Of a stretch of DNA of 64,000 bases, positions 9,822 to 18,054 are shown in pieces (position 1 is the first letter of the stretch; each line of letters begins with the position of its first letter). Both the position numbers and the translations under genes were made by a program. The stretch is from Tissierella praeacuta_A (GTDB lineage: Bacteria > Bacillota > Clostridia > Tissierellales > Tissierellaceae), in contig NZ_JBEBOY010000009.1 of the NCBI RefSeq assembly GCF_040396155.1, positions 1-64,000 on the forward strand, given 5' to 3'. The notes beneath the pieces were generated by a model. That model worked only from the letters and a program-made list of their open reading frames with translations, was not told where the DNA came from and made no database searches.

Positions 9822-10901
9822 ATGGATGTAAGATCTATTTTCTTAGAGTTACAAAGATTGTTACAGTTAGATTTTGAAGAATACGCTTCTAAGATCAAGA
9901 AATATGAGCATATGTTACAAAAAGAAGTTAAAGAGAATCCTCATAATATGAGGGCAGTTTCTTTGCTTTCAATGGTAAAATTTGAACTTAGAAAAAGTAT
10001 ATCAACTTCCCTCAAGTATTTGGAACACTCTTATAATAACTTTAAAGATTTACTTAAGGATATTGATTTTTGTTTGCTTGTAACTAACATGGCTTATTTT
10101 TATCTTGAAGAATGTATAAATAAAGAAAAATATGCAAAGGAACTTTTAAATGAAGCTATCAAACGCAATTCACCATTCCCTCAAACTTATTTTGCATTGG
10201 CAATGGAATATTACGAAGAAAATCAATTTGAACTGGCTTTGCCATTGTATAAAAAAGCATCTGATATGACTTCATTAGTCCCTTATCACTATAACTATGC
10301 TGTTTGTCTCAACAAATGCAATCGGGCATTTGAAAGCATAGAAATACTGAAGAAGATTTCTGAAGGATATAGAAAAAATGAATATAAGGCAAAGGCTTAT
10401 TATTCTATGGGGATAATATATTCATTTTTAGGTGAAATAGAAAAGGCAAGAAAAATTGCTTTTGATTTACTTGATGTTGATTATTCTACACTTAATATTG
10501 AGCATTATATGCTTGCAGATTTAATGTTTTTAGTAGGTGAGTTTCAGCAATGTATAATTCTTTATGATAAAGAAAATTTATGGGAAACTGCTGATTGGCT
10601 TAGTCTATATTTTTATAGTCAGAAAGAGATAGACTGTAAGGAAAATGCTCTAAAAAAACTTCAGCATATTGTAAATAAAGGAAATATGGAAATTAAGGAT
10701 TGTAAACTTGAAGATTTTGATGGAAATGAAAAAGATTTAAATAAGTATATTGACAATGAAAGAGAGCGGGTTGAAAGTATTAGAACTGCATATGATAATG
10801 TTTTTAATACTGATATAAAGCCTAAAATTATATCAAATATAGATTTAATTTATGTTTGTTATTATATAGATTGTCCTCGCCATATGGTAGATGATATATA
10901 A
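9822..10901 (+). CDS. TPR-repeat protein
   Basis: 359-aa soluble helical protein built of tetratricopeptide-like repeats. Examples are the block with TYFALAMEYYEENQFELALPLYKKA (two overlapping pieces, ~residues 128-152) and the block starting AYYSMGIIYSFLGEIEKA (~200-217). TPR arrays usually bind peptides or partner proteins. The start is taken at ATG 9822 because AAGGAGG (9806-9812) sits 9 nt upstream; an upstream TTG at 9786 and an ATG overlapping the ribosome site are less likely. It has no membrane segment and no enzymatic motif. It lies 49 bp before tadA and may be co-transcribed with it. Confidence 0.8.
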   Translation: MDVRSIFLELQRLLQLDFEEYASKIKKYEHMLQKEVKENPHNMRAVSLLSMVKFELRKSISTSLKYLEHSYNNFKDLLKDIDFCLLVTNMAYFYLEECINKEKYAKELLNEAIKRNSPFPQTYFALAMEYYEENQFELALPLYKKASDMTSLVPYHYNYAVCLNKCNRAFESIEILKKISEGYRKNEYKAKAYYSMGIIYSFLGEIEKARKIAFDLLDVDYSTLNIEHYMLADLMFLVGEFQQCIILYDKENLWETADWLSLYFYSQKEIDCKENALKKLQHIVNKGNMEIKDCKLEDFDGNEKDLNKYIDNERERVESIRTAYDNVFNTDIKPKIISNIDLIYVCYYIDCPRHMVDDI

Positions 10902-10950
10902 AATAAGACAATTTAATTATATCTAAAGCGAGGAAATGAAGGTGATCTTA

Positions 10951-11403
10951 ATGGATGTTTTATATATGAGAGAAGCTTTGAAAGAAGCTAAAAATGCTTA
11001 TGACATTTATGAAGTGCCAGTAGGTGCTGTTATTGTTTATAATGGTGAGATCATAGGAAGAGGATATAATAAAAGAGAAAGTTCAAGGGATCCCATAGCC
11101 CATGCTGAAATACTTGCCATAAAAGAGGCAAGTAAATATCTTGATGCTTGGAGACTGCTTGATTGTACTATGTATGTAACCTTAGAGCCTTGTGCCATGT
11201 GTGCAGGGGCAATAGTGAATTCAAGGATAGAAAGATTGGTTATCGGTACTAGAGATCCAAAGAGGGGATGCTGTGGCACCGTAGAGAATTTAACAAATCA
11301 TCCTAAGTTTAACCATAGATTAGAAGTGGAATTCGGAGTATTGGAAGATGAATGTAGTAATATAATTTCAGAATTTTTTAAGGAACTTAGAGAGAATAAA
11401 TAA
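10951..11403 (+). CDS. tadA: tRNA-specific adenosine deaminase
   Basis: Cytoplasmic zinc deaminase that converts A34 to inosine in tRNA-Arg(ACG), allowing one tRNA to read CGU/CGC/CGA. Catalytic residues are all present: H51-A-E53 (zinc ligand and proton shuttle) and P80-C81-A-M-C84 (two zinc ligands). The C-terminal half has the tRNA-binding GTRDPKRG-GTVENL segment and the HPKFNHRLEV helix typical of TadA rather than of cytosine or dCMP deaminases. The start is set at ATG 10951 behind GAAGGTGAT; an in-frame ATG at 10936 would add five residues. Length 150 aa is normal. Confidence 0.95.
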   Translation: MDVLYMREALKEAKNAYDIYEVPVGAVIVYNGEIIGRGYNKRESSRDPIAHAEILAIKEASKYLDAWRLLDCTMYVTLEPCAMCAGAIVNSRIERLVIGTRDPKRGCCGTVENLTNHPKFNHRLEVEFGVLEDECSNIISEFFKELRENK

Positions 11404-11488
11404 TTAATTACAATAAAGAACCCAGGCAACGCCATTTATAATTTAAACGGAATAAAAAATGTAAGGTTCTGGGTTCTCCGTAATTAAT
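11403..11488. terminator. Large inverted repeat between convergent genes
   Basis: Two nested pairs of arms, 11403-11411 with 11480-11488 and 11417-11425 (AGAACCCAG) with 11469-11477 (CTGGGTTCT), enclose a 43-nt loop. It lies between tadA (+) and the C1q-like gene (-) and probably ends both transcripts. No SRP RNA core, often found next to tadA in Firmicutes, is present. Confidence 0.55.
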
Positions 11489-11503
11489 AGCTATATTGAT
11501 ATA

Positions 11504-12472
11504 CTAAATTCCTCTAATTCTTTTATTCATATTAGAAATTGAAATGGATTTTTTTACCTTTAAACTATTAAGTCCTTCATTTACAACTATTGAAAAAATA
11601 TGTGGAGTCATTAGAAATATTGTTGAAACTGCATCTGCGAAAACAATTATACCATATTCGTTAATATATACATTGCCAGAGGCACTTGTAGTAGGTCCTG
11701 TAGTTATGGATATGTCGTCACCGACAGTAACATAATTATGGATATTTTTAAGTATATCAGTATTACAATTCTTAGGTAATAGTTCAGGTGGACTTAAGTA
11801 AGTTATGGAGTCGTCATAAACATTATTAGGAAAATAAATAATTGTTATTTTATCAATGTTAAAAGCAGCAGGTCCACCACCTGATTGAAGAATCAAAAGT
11901 GGTATACTAGTATTGGGAGCTTTATAAAGAGAATCAATGGTTCCTGAAACTGTTGGAAGCCTGTTTGAGAAAATGCTAACAGAAGCTCCCTGATATATAT
12001 TTACTATTTGTTCCAAGACATGTGCAAATTGCTCTAAAGCAAAACAATGATTATTATCAGCTATATTATTGCTTAAATAAACAATTCTCATATTAGCCTT
12101 AGATGGTATTATACTTGAGAAAAAAACAGTAGAATTTGATGTATTCACTAATGAGAAGTTAATAGGGGCATTATCAACATTCAAGACAGCTATTCCATTT
12201 ATATTACCTGTTTTATTTAGTGAATTACTATAGAACTCTTGACCTTTGTCAGAAATCAATTTGAATACAACACTAGGTGAACTGAAAATAGACTGTATGG
12301 CTATATCCCAATCCACTAAATATAGACCATTTTCAAAAATGGTAACAACACCTGTTACATTATCATAACTTATATTTCCCATGGTACTAATTGTTTCATC
12401 GAATATAACATTACCATTGTTTATAATACTGTTATCATTATTTTTTTGAAGTTGCAACACTATATTATTCAT
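11504..12472 (-). CDS. C1q/BclA C-terminal-like surface protein
   Basis: 322-aa Asn/Ser/Ile-rich protein without signal peptide or membrane helix. Residues ~20-125 match the layout of the C1q/TNF-like trimerising domain at the C-terminus of BclA-type exosporium glycoproteins: NGNVIFDETIS, ISYDNVTGVVTIFENGLYLVDWDIAI, and the closing MRIVYLSNN. A similar pattern recurs after ~residue 235 (VTVGDDISIT...INEYGIIVFADAVSTIFLM), suggesting a second divergent copy. The collagen-like Gly-x-y region of true BclA is missing. AAAGGGTG precedes the ATG at 12472. A spore-surface or adhesin role is inferred from the fold, not shown. Confidence 0.68.
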   Translation of the reverse strand: MNNIVLQLQKNNDNSIINNGNVIFDETISTMGNISYDNVTGVVTIFENGLYLVDWDIAIQSIFSSPSVVFKLISDKGQEFYSNSLNKTGNINGIAVLNVDNAPINFSLVNTSNSTVFFSSIIPSKANMRIVYLSNNIADNNHCFALEQFAHVLEQIVNIYQGASVSIFSNRLPTVSGTIDSLYKAPNTSIPLLILQSGGGPAAFNIDKITIIYFPNNVYDDSITYLSPPELLPKNCNTDILKNIHNYVTVGDDISITTGPTTSASGNVYINEYGIIVFADAVSTIFLMTPHIFSIVVNEGLNSLKVKKSISISNMNKRIRGI

Positions 12473-12560
12473 GGCTACACCCTTTTTAAATAATTTTAAT
12501 TACTTTTCATATAATTATATGCTTTTGATTTTAAATTATTAAATTTAATCGCTTTATAAT

Positions 12561-12588
12561 AAAAAAATCCATTGATATTAACAATGGA
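12561..12588 (-). terminator. Terminator of the tRNA operon
   Basis: Stem TCCATTG/CAATGGA (12568-12574 and 12582-12588). On the minus strand it is followed by seven T, complementary to A at 12561-12567. It lies 85 bp beyond tRNA-Thr, the last gene of the operon. Confidence 0.85.
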
Positions 12589-12673
12589 CTTTAAATATTT
12601 TTTGTTATTAGGTTAAAATAGATTCGTTGTAGATGTATCTATGACTTTGTTTGAAGCATTTCTATAAATATTT

Positions 12674-12749
12674 TGGAGCTGGCGAGAGGAATTGAACCCC
12701 CAACCTACTGATTACAAGTCAGTTGCTCTGCCGATTGAGCTACGCCAGC
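12674..12749 (-). tRNA. tRNA-Thr (anticodon TGT)
   Basis: Acceptor GCTGGCG/CGCCAGC, D arm GCTC/GAGC, anticodon arm ACTGA-CTTGTAA-TCAGT, T loop TTCAATT, encoded CCA. The anticodon TGT (complement of 12714-12716) reads ACA. Last gene of the minus-strand tRNA operon. Confidence 0.97.
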
Positions 12750-12852
12750 ATGATTATTTACTTTTCTCTACGACTAATATATTTCTGGTCCTTAGCAGCC
12801 CGACTAAGTGATGTACACGAAATTGAAAACCACAATTTCGGTCCCCTACTTA

Positions 12853-12873
12853 TGCCGATTGAGCTACGCCAGC
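12853..12873 (-). pseudogene. tRNA-Thr 5'-half fragment
   Basis: 21 bp identical to the first 21 nt of the neighbouring tRNA-Thr (12729-12749), covering the acceptor strand and most of the D arm, with no 3' half. It sits in the same operon and orientation 104 bp upstream of the complete gene, so it looks like the remains of a duplicated tRNA. Confidence 0.8.
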
Positions 12874-12900
12874 TTATTTAGTTATCGCAGTTTCGAAACT

Positions 12901-12939
12901 CAAATCTACTTACTCGCTACACTCGTTAAATTAGGTCAT
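12901..12939 (-). repeat. Dispersed repeat, copy in tRNA spacer
   Basis: Read on the minus strand it begins ATGACCTAA, then has ACGAG, four variable bases, GCGAGTAA and an ATTTG end. This matches the core of the element in the serS leader (432-487). The left hairpin arm is not preserved in this copy. Confidence 0.45.
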
Positions 12940-12944
12940 AAAAT

Positions 12945-13021
12945 TGGCGACCTGGAAGGGACTCGAACCCTCGACCTCCAGCGTGACAGGCTGGCATTCT
13001 AACCATCTGAACTACCAGGCC
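12945..13021 (-). tRNA. tRNA-Asp (anticodon GTC)
   Basis: Acceptor GGCCTGG with CCAGGTC (one G-U pair), anticodon arm CCAGC-CTGTCAC-GCTGG, T arm GAGGG/CCCTT with TTCGAGT loop, encoded CCA. The anticodon GTC reads GAC/GAU. Confidence 0.97.
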
Positions 13022-13040
13022 AATTAGTTTTTTGATTCTA

Positions 13041-13116
13041 TGGTGGGCACAACAGGGCTCGAACCTGTGACCCCCTGCTTGTAAGGCAGGTGCTCTCCCA
13101 ACTGAGCTATGCGCCC
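13041..13116 (-). tRNA. tRNA-Val (anticodon TAC)
   Basis: Acceptor GGGCGCA/TGTGCCC, D arm GCTC/GAGC, anticodon arm CCTGC-CTTACAA-GCAGG, T arm ACAGG/CCTGT with TTCGAGC loop, encoded CCA. The anticodon TAC reads GUA. Confidence 0.97.
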
Positions 13117-13142
13117 ATATGTTTTTTTAACCAAATTAACTA

Positions 13143-13217
13143 TGGTGACCCCACCGGGATTCGAACCCGGGTTACCGCCGTGAAAGGGCGATGTCTTAAC
13201 CGCTTGACCATGGGGCC
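13143..13217 (-). tRNA. tRNA-Glu (anticodon TTC)
   Basis: Acceptor GGCCCCA/TGGGGTC, anticodon arm TCGCC-CTTTCAC-GGCGG, T arm CCGGG/CCCGG with TTCGAAT loop, encoded CCA. The anticodon TTC reads GAA/GAG. First gene of the operon, right behind the promoter. Confidence 0.97.
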
Positions 13218-13244
13218 ATACTTAAATCAAAAACAATCTTTTTC

Positions 13245-13273
13245 ATTATACTATGTTTTATTAGGTTTGTCAA
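13245..13273 (-). promoter_or_regulatory. Consensus promoter of the tRNA operon
   Basis: On the minus strand: TTGACA (complement of 13268-13273), exactly 17 nt, then TATAAT (complement of 13245-13250). Both hexamers are perfect sigma-A consensus, ~27 bp before tRNA-Glu, as expected for a stable-RNA operon. Confidence 0.93.
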
Positions 13274-13398
13274 AGGAAAAATTCAAATATTTTAAAATAT
13301 AATGGGACAATAAAAATATTAATAAAAGGGTTGGTTTGATTTGTAACTAAAACTATTCCTTTGAATAAAATAATATAAGGGGATAGGAAGTGTTATTT

Positions 13399-13554
13399 AT
13401 GAGGAGACACTTTATTAGAAACAAAGATGCAAGAGTATTAATTAGAAGAATTTCTGGAACCATAGGCATTATTGTAATGCTTTGTATAGTCCCTTTTAAG
13501 TTCTTGATATTCGCTATAGGATTGATTTGCTTAATTTTTTCCCTAATAATATAA
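13399..13554 (+). CDS. 51-aa small membrane protein
   Basis: Small gene from ATG 13399 to TAA 13552-13554. The basic N-terminus (MRRHFIRNKDARVLIRR) is followed by one long hydrophobic stretch (TIGIIVMLCIVPFKFLIFAIGLICLIF), consistent with a single- or hairpin-spanning membrane peptide. The ribosome site is modest (GGAAG, ~8 nt upstream). An intrinsic terminator follows at once, which supports a real unit between the tRNA operon and the P-ATPase. Not recognised; small basic-hydrophobic proteins like this are frequent and uncharacterised in Clostridia. Confidence 0.6.
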   Translation: MRRHFIRNKDARVLIRRISGTIGIIVMLCIVPFKFLIFAIGLICLIFSLII

Positions 13555-13557
13555 AGA

Positions 13558-13605
13558 TAAAATAAAGCCTTCATGCTAAAAAGTGAAAGCTTTATTTTGT
13601 TTTTT
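13558..13605 (+). terminator. Intrinsic terminator
   Basis: AAAATAAAGC (13559-13568) pairs with GCTTTATTTT (13589-13598), with inner TTC/GAA pairing, and is followed by G and six T. Confidence 0.85.
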
Positions 13606-13705
13606 CAGATACATTAAACTAGAACAAGATACATATAATTAAAAAGGACAAGTTATAAAACTACTAATTCAATTAAATATTAATTTACTACTGAGGAGGA
13701 GTGTT

Positions 13706-16441
13706 ATGATATATTTTAATAGGAGTAGTGCAGAAGTCATAAAGGAGCTTAATTCAGATGAGATAAATGGTTTAAGTGATTTATCTGTCAAAGAATTACA
13801 AGAGAGATACGGTCCGAATGAATTTTCCAAGAATAAGAAAGATTTATCTTGGAATGATTTATCAGATCCTTTAATAATTATACTATTAATTGCTGCAGTT
13901 ATAAGTTTTTTGATCGGAGAATATATAGATGGAATTGGAATAGTTTTAGCTATAACATTAGGTTCTGTAATTGGATATTTAACTGAAGAGAAATCTAAAC
14001 AAGCCGCAGAAGCATTATCTAAAATAACAGAGAATGTCTTTGTTAAATGTATTAGAAATGGAGAAATAAATCTTGTATTAAAAAATGACTTAGTTCTTGG
14101 TGATATTGTACTCCTAGAAACAGGAAATATTGTTCCCGCTGATGGCAGAATATTAGAATCTGTAGGATTAAAAGTAAGAGAAGATATGTTAACTGGTGAA
14201 TCTGATGATGTTGACAAATATGCAGATGTAATAGTTGATATGGAAAAGATTAAATCCAAAGGAAATACAATAATTCAGGAGCCAGTTCCAGCAAAACAAG
14301 TAAATATGCTGTTTAGCGGCACCCTTATTGCCAGTGGAAGAGGAAAAATGATAGTAACTGCAATAGGAGATTCAACTCAAATGGGGAAAATCGCTAAAAG
14401 TATAGATGATGTAGATAATGAAACACCACTTCAAATAAGATTAGGCGATTTAGGTAAAAGTATTGCTAAATTATCAGGCTCTATTGCTTTAATATTATTT
14501 ATATTTATGATATCTAAAATGTTCATTCAAAAATCAATAATTATAAATACATCAGGAGTTATCCCGTTTTTAAATTCAATTAAGCCAATGAAAAATGCTT
14601 TTGTTGTTTGTGTTGCTCTAGTAGTTGCCGCTGTACCTGAGGGACTTCCAACAATGATTAATATGACCCTTGCCATTACGATGCAGAAGATGGCGAATAT
14701 AAATGCATTAGTAACTAAAAAAGAAGCTTGTGAAACAATTGGCTCAATTTCAGTTATTTGCTCCGATAAAACTGGAACATTGACACAAAATAAAATGACA
14801 GTGGAAAAGATTTTTATTAATGGAGAGTATAAAGAAAATTATAATTCAAATGATAGCTATTTCATAGATAATTGCATAATAAATTCAACGGCCGATATAA
14901 AGTATACAAATAATGAATGGCAGTATATGGGGAGTGCAACAGAATGTGCATTATTGGTATATTTAGAGGACAAGCAGTATTTTGAATATAGAAAAGGTAA
15001 AGAGATTATCCATCAAATTCCTTTTACATCAAAGACAAAAAGAATGGATACGATTATTAAAGAAGGAGAAGATTATCTATTCTTGTCTAAGGGGGCACCT
15101 GAGATTATTTTAGATTTTTGTGAATATGAACACTTAGATGGTGAAGTTGTTAAACTTACAAATGATAGAAAGCAATATATTCTTGAGCAGATAAAAAACC
15201 TTCAAGTTCAAGCAATGAGAGTATTGGGATTTGCTTATAAAAAAACACCTAAGTTAAATATTAACACTTCTAGTTCTACTAACACAGATATTTATAAAAG
15301 AAATTTAATATTTACTGGATTTGTAGGTATTAGAGATCCCTTAAGACCAGATGTAAAAGATGCAATCTCTATAGCAGAAAAAGCTGGAGTGAAAACTAAG
15401 ATGCTAACGGGAGATAATATTAATACGGCAGTGGCTATTGGATATGAACTAGGATTACTGGAAAATAGCAATAGGGCCATAGAGTCAAGCTTTATAGATG
15501 TTCTTTCAGATGAAGAATTAAAAGAGGAAATAAAGACAATCTCAATAGTAGCTAGATCAAAACCTGAAACAAAAATGAGAATAGTAGAAGCACTTCAATC
15601 TAATGGTGAAGTTGTAGCTGTAACTGGTGATGGAATTAATGATGTTCCTGCATTAGTAAAGGCAGACGTAGGCATAGCTATGGGGATTGCTGGTACGGAA
15701 GTAACTAAAAAATCTGCGAGCATAATTTTAACAGATGATAGTTTTAGTACTATAGTAAAAGGGATACAGTGGGGAAGAGGTATATATGAAAATTTTCAAA
15801 GATTTATCCAATTTCAATTAACTGTTAATATAGTGGCATTTTTAATAGCAATAATTTCTCAAATTATAGGTAAGGCGATGCCTTTTACAACAATACAGTT
15901 ATTATGGATTAATATAATAATGGATGGACCGCCGGCATTATCATTAGGGTTAGAACCAGTACGAGGAAATTTATTGAATAGAGAGCCTATTAAGAAAGAT
16001 AGTAACATTATTACTAAAACAATGTTAAGATCGATTATTATTAATTCAATTTTTATTACTTTAATATTATTTATACAAATGTTCTGGAATCCTTTAGGAG
16101 TGTCAACATATAACTATAATGAATTTGGTATGAATGAAATGCAAACATCTTTATTTGCTTTATTAGCTTTTAGTGCTTTATTTAATGCTCTAAATTGTAG
16201 AGAATTTGGATTAAATAGTGTAATCCCTAATTTTATAAAAAATAAAATGGCGTTGATAACATTATTTTTAACAGGATTTGCTCAAATAATATTTATGACA
16301 TATTATAATTATTTCTTTAATACGGTTCCCTTAAGGCTTAATGTTTGGGTAAAGATTATAATTATGTCTTCCGCAGTTGTATGGGGGAATGAGGTTATTA
16401 AATATTTTTTGAAGATTTTACGTTCAAAAGTCGCATATTAA
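13706..16441 (+). CDS. P2A-type calcium-translocating P-type ATPase
   Basis: 911-aa ion pump of the SERCA/PacL-like class that uses ATP to expel cations, most likely Ca2+. Domains in order: cation-ATPase N domain (1-70); TM1-2; actuator domain with LTGESDD (~158-164, TGES loop); TM3-4 with PEGLP (~312-316, ion-binding Pro-Glu); phosphorylation loop DKTGTLT (Asp354 phosphorylated); nucleotide domain; hinge GDGINDVPAL; and six C-terminal helices including NIIMDGPPALSLGLEP in TM6. PEGLP and the Asn/Asp in TM6 fit Ca2+ rather than heavy-metal pumps. ATG follows GAGGAG. The 3' end and its terminator are duplicated 6.4 kb downstream (22418-22849), flanking an inserted island. Confidence 0.93.
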   Translation: MIYFNRSSAEVIKELNSDEINGLSDLSVKELQERYGPNEFSKNKKDLSWNDLSDPLIIILLIAAVISFLIGEYIDGIGIVLAITLGSVIGYLTEEKSKQAAEALSKITENVFVKCIRNGEINLVLKNDLVLGDIVLLETGNIVPADGRILESVGLKVREDMLTGESDDVDKYADVIVDMEKIKSKGNTIIQEPVPAKQVNMLFSGTLIASGRGKMIVTAIGDSTQMGKIAKSIDDVDNETPLQIRLGDLGKSIAKLSGSIALILFIFMISKMFIQKSIIINTSGVIPFLNSIKPMKNAFVVCVALVVAAVPEGLPTMINMTLAITMQKMANINALVTKKEACETIGSISVICSDKTGTLTQNKMTVEKIFINGEYKENYNSNDSYFIDNCIINSTADIKYTNNEWQYMGSATECALLVYLEDKQYFEYRKGKEIIHQIPFTSKTKRMDTIIKEGEDYLFLSKGAPEIILDFCEYEHLDGEVVKLTNDRKQYILEQIKNLQVQAMRVLGFAYKKTPKLNINTSSSTNTDIYKRNLIFTGFVGIRDPLRPDVKDAISIAEKAGVKTKMLTGDNINTAVAIGYELGLLENSNRAIESSFIDVLSDEELKEEIKTISIVARSKPETKMRIVEALQSNGEVVAVTGDGINDVPALVKADVGIAMGIAGTEVTKKSASIILTDDSFSTIVKGIQWGRGIYENFQRFIQFQLTVNIVAFLIAIISQIIGKAMPFTTIQLLWINIIMDGPPALSLGLEPVRGNLLNREPIKKDSNIITKTMLRSIIINSIFITLILFIQMFWNPLGVSTYNYNEFGMNEMQTSLFALLAFSALFNALNCREFGLNSVIPNFIKNKMALITLFLTGFAQIIFMTYYNYFFNTVPLRLNVWVKIIIMSSAVVWGNEVIKYFLKILRSKVAY

Positions 16442-16475
16442 TATGTGACTTTTTATTTTATAAATAATTATTAGT
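16046..16475 (+). repeat. Direct repeat, copy A (P-ATPase 3' end and terminator)
   Basis: About 430 bp that recur at 22418-22849 at a constant offset of 6372. About a dozen mismatches are seen up to the stop codon. Copy A is the functional end of the P-ATPase gene. Homology starts at TCAATTTTTATTAC and ends shortly after the shared terminator. Confidence 0.92.
16426..16453 (+). terminator. P-ATPase terminator overlapping the stop codon
   Basis: AAAAGTC (16426-16432) pairs with GACTTTT (16447-16453) and the inner CATATTAATATG is itself palindromic; a T-rich stretch follows. The same hairpin is kept in the duplicate at 22798-22825. Confidence 0.7.
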
Positions 16476-17366
16476 AATTTTTAAAAACCACAGCATTATT
16501 CAGAGAAAATTTTCAGAGGTCGTGTCACATATGTTTGACTTCTCTAGAATGTTAAGATTAGTTGCGAAAGTGATATTAATAGTTTGTGATAGTATGTAGT
16601 CTTTCAGTATTGAAAAGTAAAAATAATTTGCACTAAAATACCGCTTCATGATAAAATCGAGAAAAGTTTGACACAAAAGGGTTATGAAAAGAACAATGGT
16701 TGTTGAAAAAGAACCGGTAAAGGCATTGATGGAGAGCCAACGACACTACTATCTGGAACTACAGAAAAGATTAAAAGGAGTAAAGAATTCGAGACACCAG
16801 ATATATTGTTTATAATTGTTCCATCATGCATGGTACAGGAATGGTAAAAAAATTTGTGGAATTTCATCCATGCAGCAATTTCTTTTACCTGTAAATACTG
16901 TTATTGGATGTATTTAACGAATTTATTGACATAACTGATATATAGATGAAAACATATATAAATTGATTGATATATAGAAATTATCTATTTGTATATGGGG
17001 GGGATAAATGATAAAATTAGCTTGGGAATTGAGGATGTATAAAAAGTGTTTTTTAATAATATAAAGTATTTATTTTACCTAGGACATTATACGTTGGTAA
17101 ATCTTAAAGAAATCAGACAAGGGTCTATCTGGCAGATTTTACTGTGAATAGAAGGAATGTCAGATTTTTTTTATGTGGAATAGCCATACTGTTCTCTCAG
17201 AATGGTTGCATCGCTTATTTTGGAATCAGCATACCGTTTGATTGGAATTTGCATATATCAGCAATTTTTTACAAAAATAAATCTATAAAGTGGAAAATAT
17301 AACTAAAAATATTAACTTATTATTGAGCGAAATGTAGGAATAAAAGAATGAGCAAGGAGAAGAAAA
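16476..17366. other. Left part of the island without an intact gene
   Basis: About 890 bp between the P-ATPase terminator and the first island gene. It contains one decayed reading frame (16632-16847) and an 18-codon frame after a G-run at 17000 that I do not believe is a gene. No terminal inverted repeats, transposase or recognisable riboswitch were seen. Confidence 0.6.
16632..16847 (+). pseudogene. Decayed unrecognised reading frame
   Basis: A 71-codon stretch stays in one frame except for a TGA at 16704. The second half reads like real protein (GKGIDGEPTTLLSGTTEKIK, then FETPDILFIIVPSCMVQEW) before a TAA at 16845. The amino-acid pattern (charged helix, then hydrophobic strand DILFIIVPSC) suggests the edge of an alpha/beta domain. 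No family could be named. It is probably a relic from the same insertion as the genes that follow. Confidence 0.4.
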
Positions 17367-18029
17367 ATGGATTTTGAGTTTATGAGGAGAATTTTTCCAC
17401 ATATTTTTCTGGCGAGCAGACAGACCATCGCAATTTCTTTGTTGTCACTTGTGTTTTCACTTCTAATTGCAGTAATAATTTCCTGTATTATATATCATAA
17501 TGTTAGAATCGTGACCCCTATATTAAAGATATATGTATCTTTTTTTAGAGGCACTCCTGCGTTATTGCAACTTTATTTAATATATTTTGGATTAGGAAAT
17601 ACAGATATTCCTATTTTGTCTACAATGAACGCATACACTGCGGTAATCGTTGCACTTTCTCTAAACATGTCGGCTTATATGGCGGAATCTTTGAGGGGAG
17701 CTCTCTCATCAGTGGATAAAGGACAAAAGGAAGCTGGAATAACGATTGGACTTTCAAATGTTCAGATTTTTACACGTATTGTTTTCCCACAAGCATTTCG
17801 AGTAGCTGTTCCATCATTGAGTAACAGCTTTGTGGATCTGGTAAAAGGGTCTTCTATGGCTTTTACAATTGGAGTTGCGGAATTGATGGCAACTGCAAAT
17901 TTAGAGGGAATTGCGTCGTTCAAATTTTTGGAAACATTTTTTATTGCAACGATGATTTATTGGATGTTGACTTTAATCATCAATTTTTTACAACGGAAAT
18001 TAGAATTATATTTAGGACGTGCTTATTAA
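17367..18029 (+). CDS. Polar amino-acid-type ABC transporter permease
   Basis: 220-aa inner-membrane permease of the HisM/GlnP family, forming the channel of an importer. Four to five helices are visible, with FFRGTPALLQLYLIYFGLG (~58-76) diagnostic for the amino-acid branch and the cytoplasmic EAA loop EAGITIGLSNVQIFTRIVFPQA (~122-143) that docks on the ATPase. AAGGAGAAG precedes the ATG. It starts a compact ABC set followed by nitrogenase-like genes. Codon and base use is visibly richer in G/C than the flanking genes, as expected for transferred DNA. Substrate unknown; family members carry cystine, glutamine or basic amino acids. Confidence 0.9.
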   Translation: MDFEFMRRIFPHIFLASRQTIAISLLSLVFSLLIAVIISCIIYHNVRIVTPILKIYVSFFRGTPALLQLYLIYFGLGNTDIPILSTMNAYTAVIVALSLNMSAYMAESLRGALSSVDKGQKEAGITIGLSNVQIFTRIVFPQAFRVAVPSLSNSFVDLVKGSSMAFTIGVAELMATANLEGIASFKFLETFFIATMIYWMLTLIINFLQRKLELYLGRAY

Positions 18030-18054
18030 TAGAGTGATAGTGAGGAACTATGAG

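Larger units (their letters stand above)
12750..12944 (-). other. Spacer between tRNA-Asp and tRNA-Thr
   Basis: 195 bp inside the tRNA operon, much longer than the other spacers (19 and 26 bp). It holds a hairpin of CGAAATTG/CAATTTCG arms (12820-12842), a tRNA-Thr 5' fragment and a dispersed-repeat copy. No intact gene is seen. Confidence 0.6.

Noticed and set aside
11404..11500. SRP RNA gene next to tadA
   Set aside because: This is a common Firmicute location, but the GGAAGxAGC-type core and helix 8 sequence are absent; only a large inverted repeat is seen.
17008..17064. 18-codon frame after a G-run
   Set aside because: It is too short, no recognisable protein, and the G-run is not a normal ribosome site context; likely a relic of an interrupted gene.
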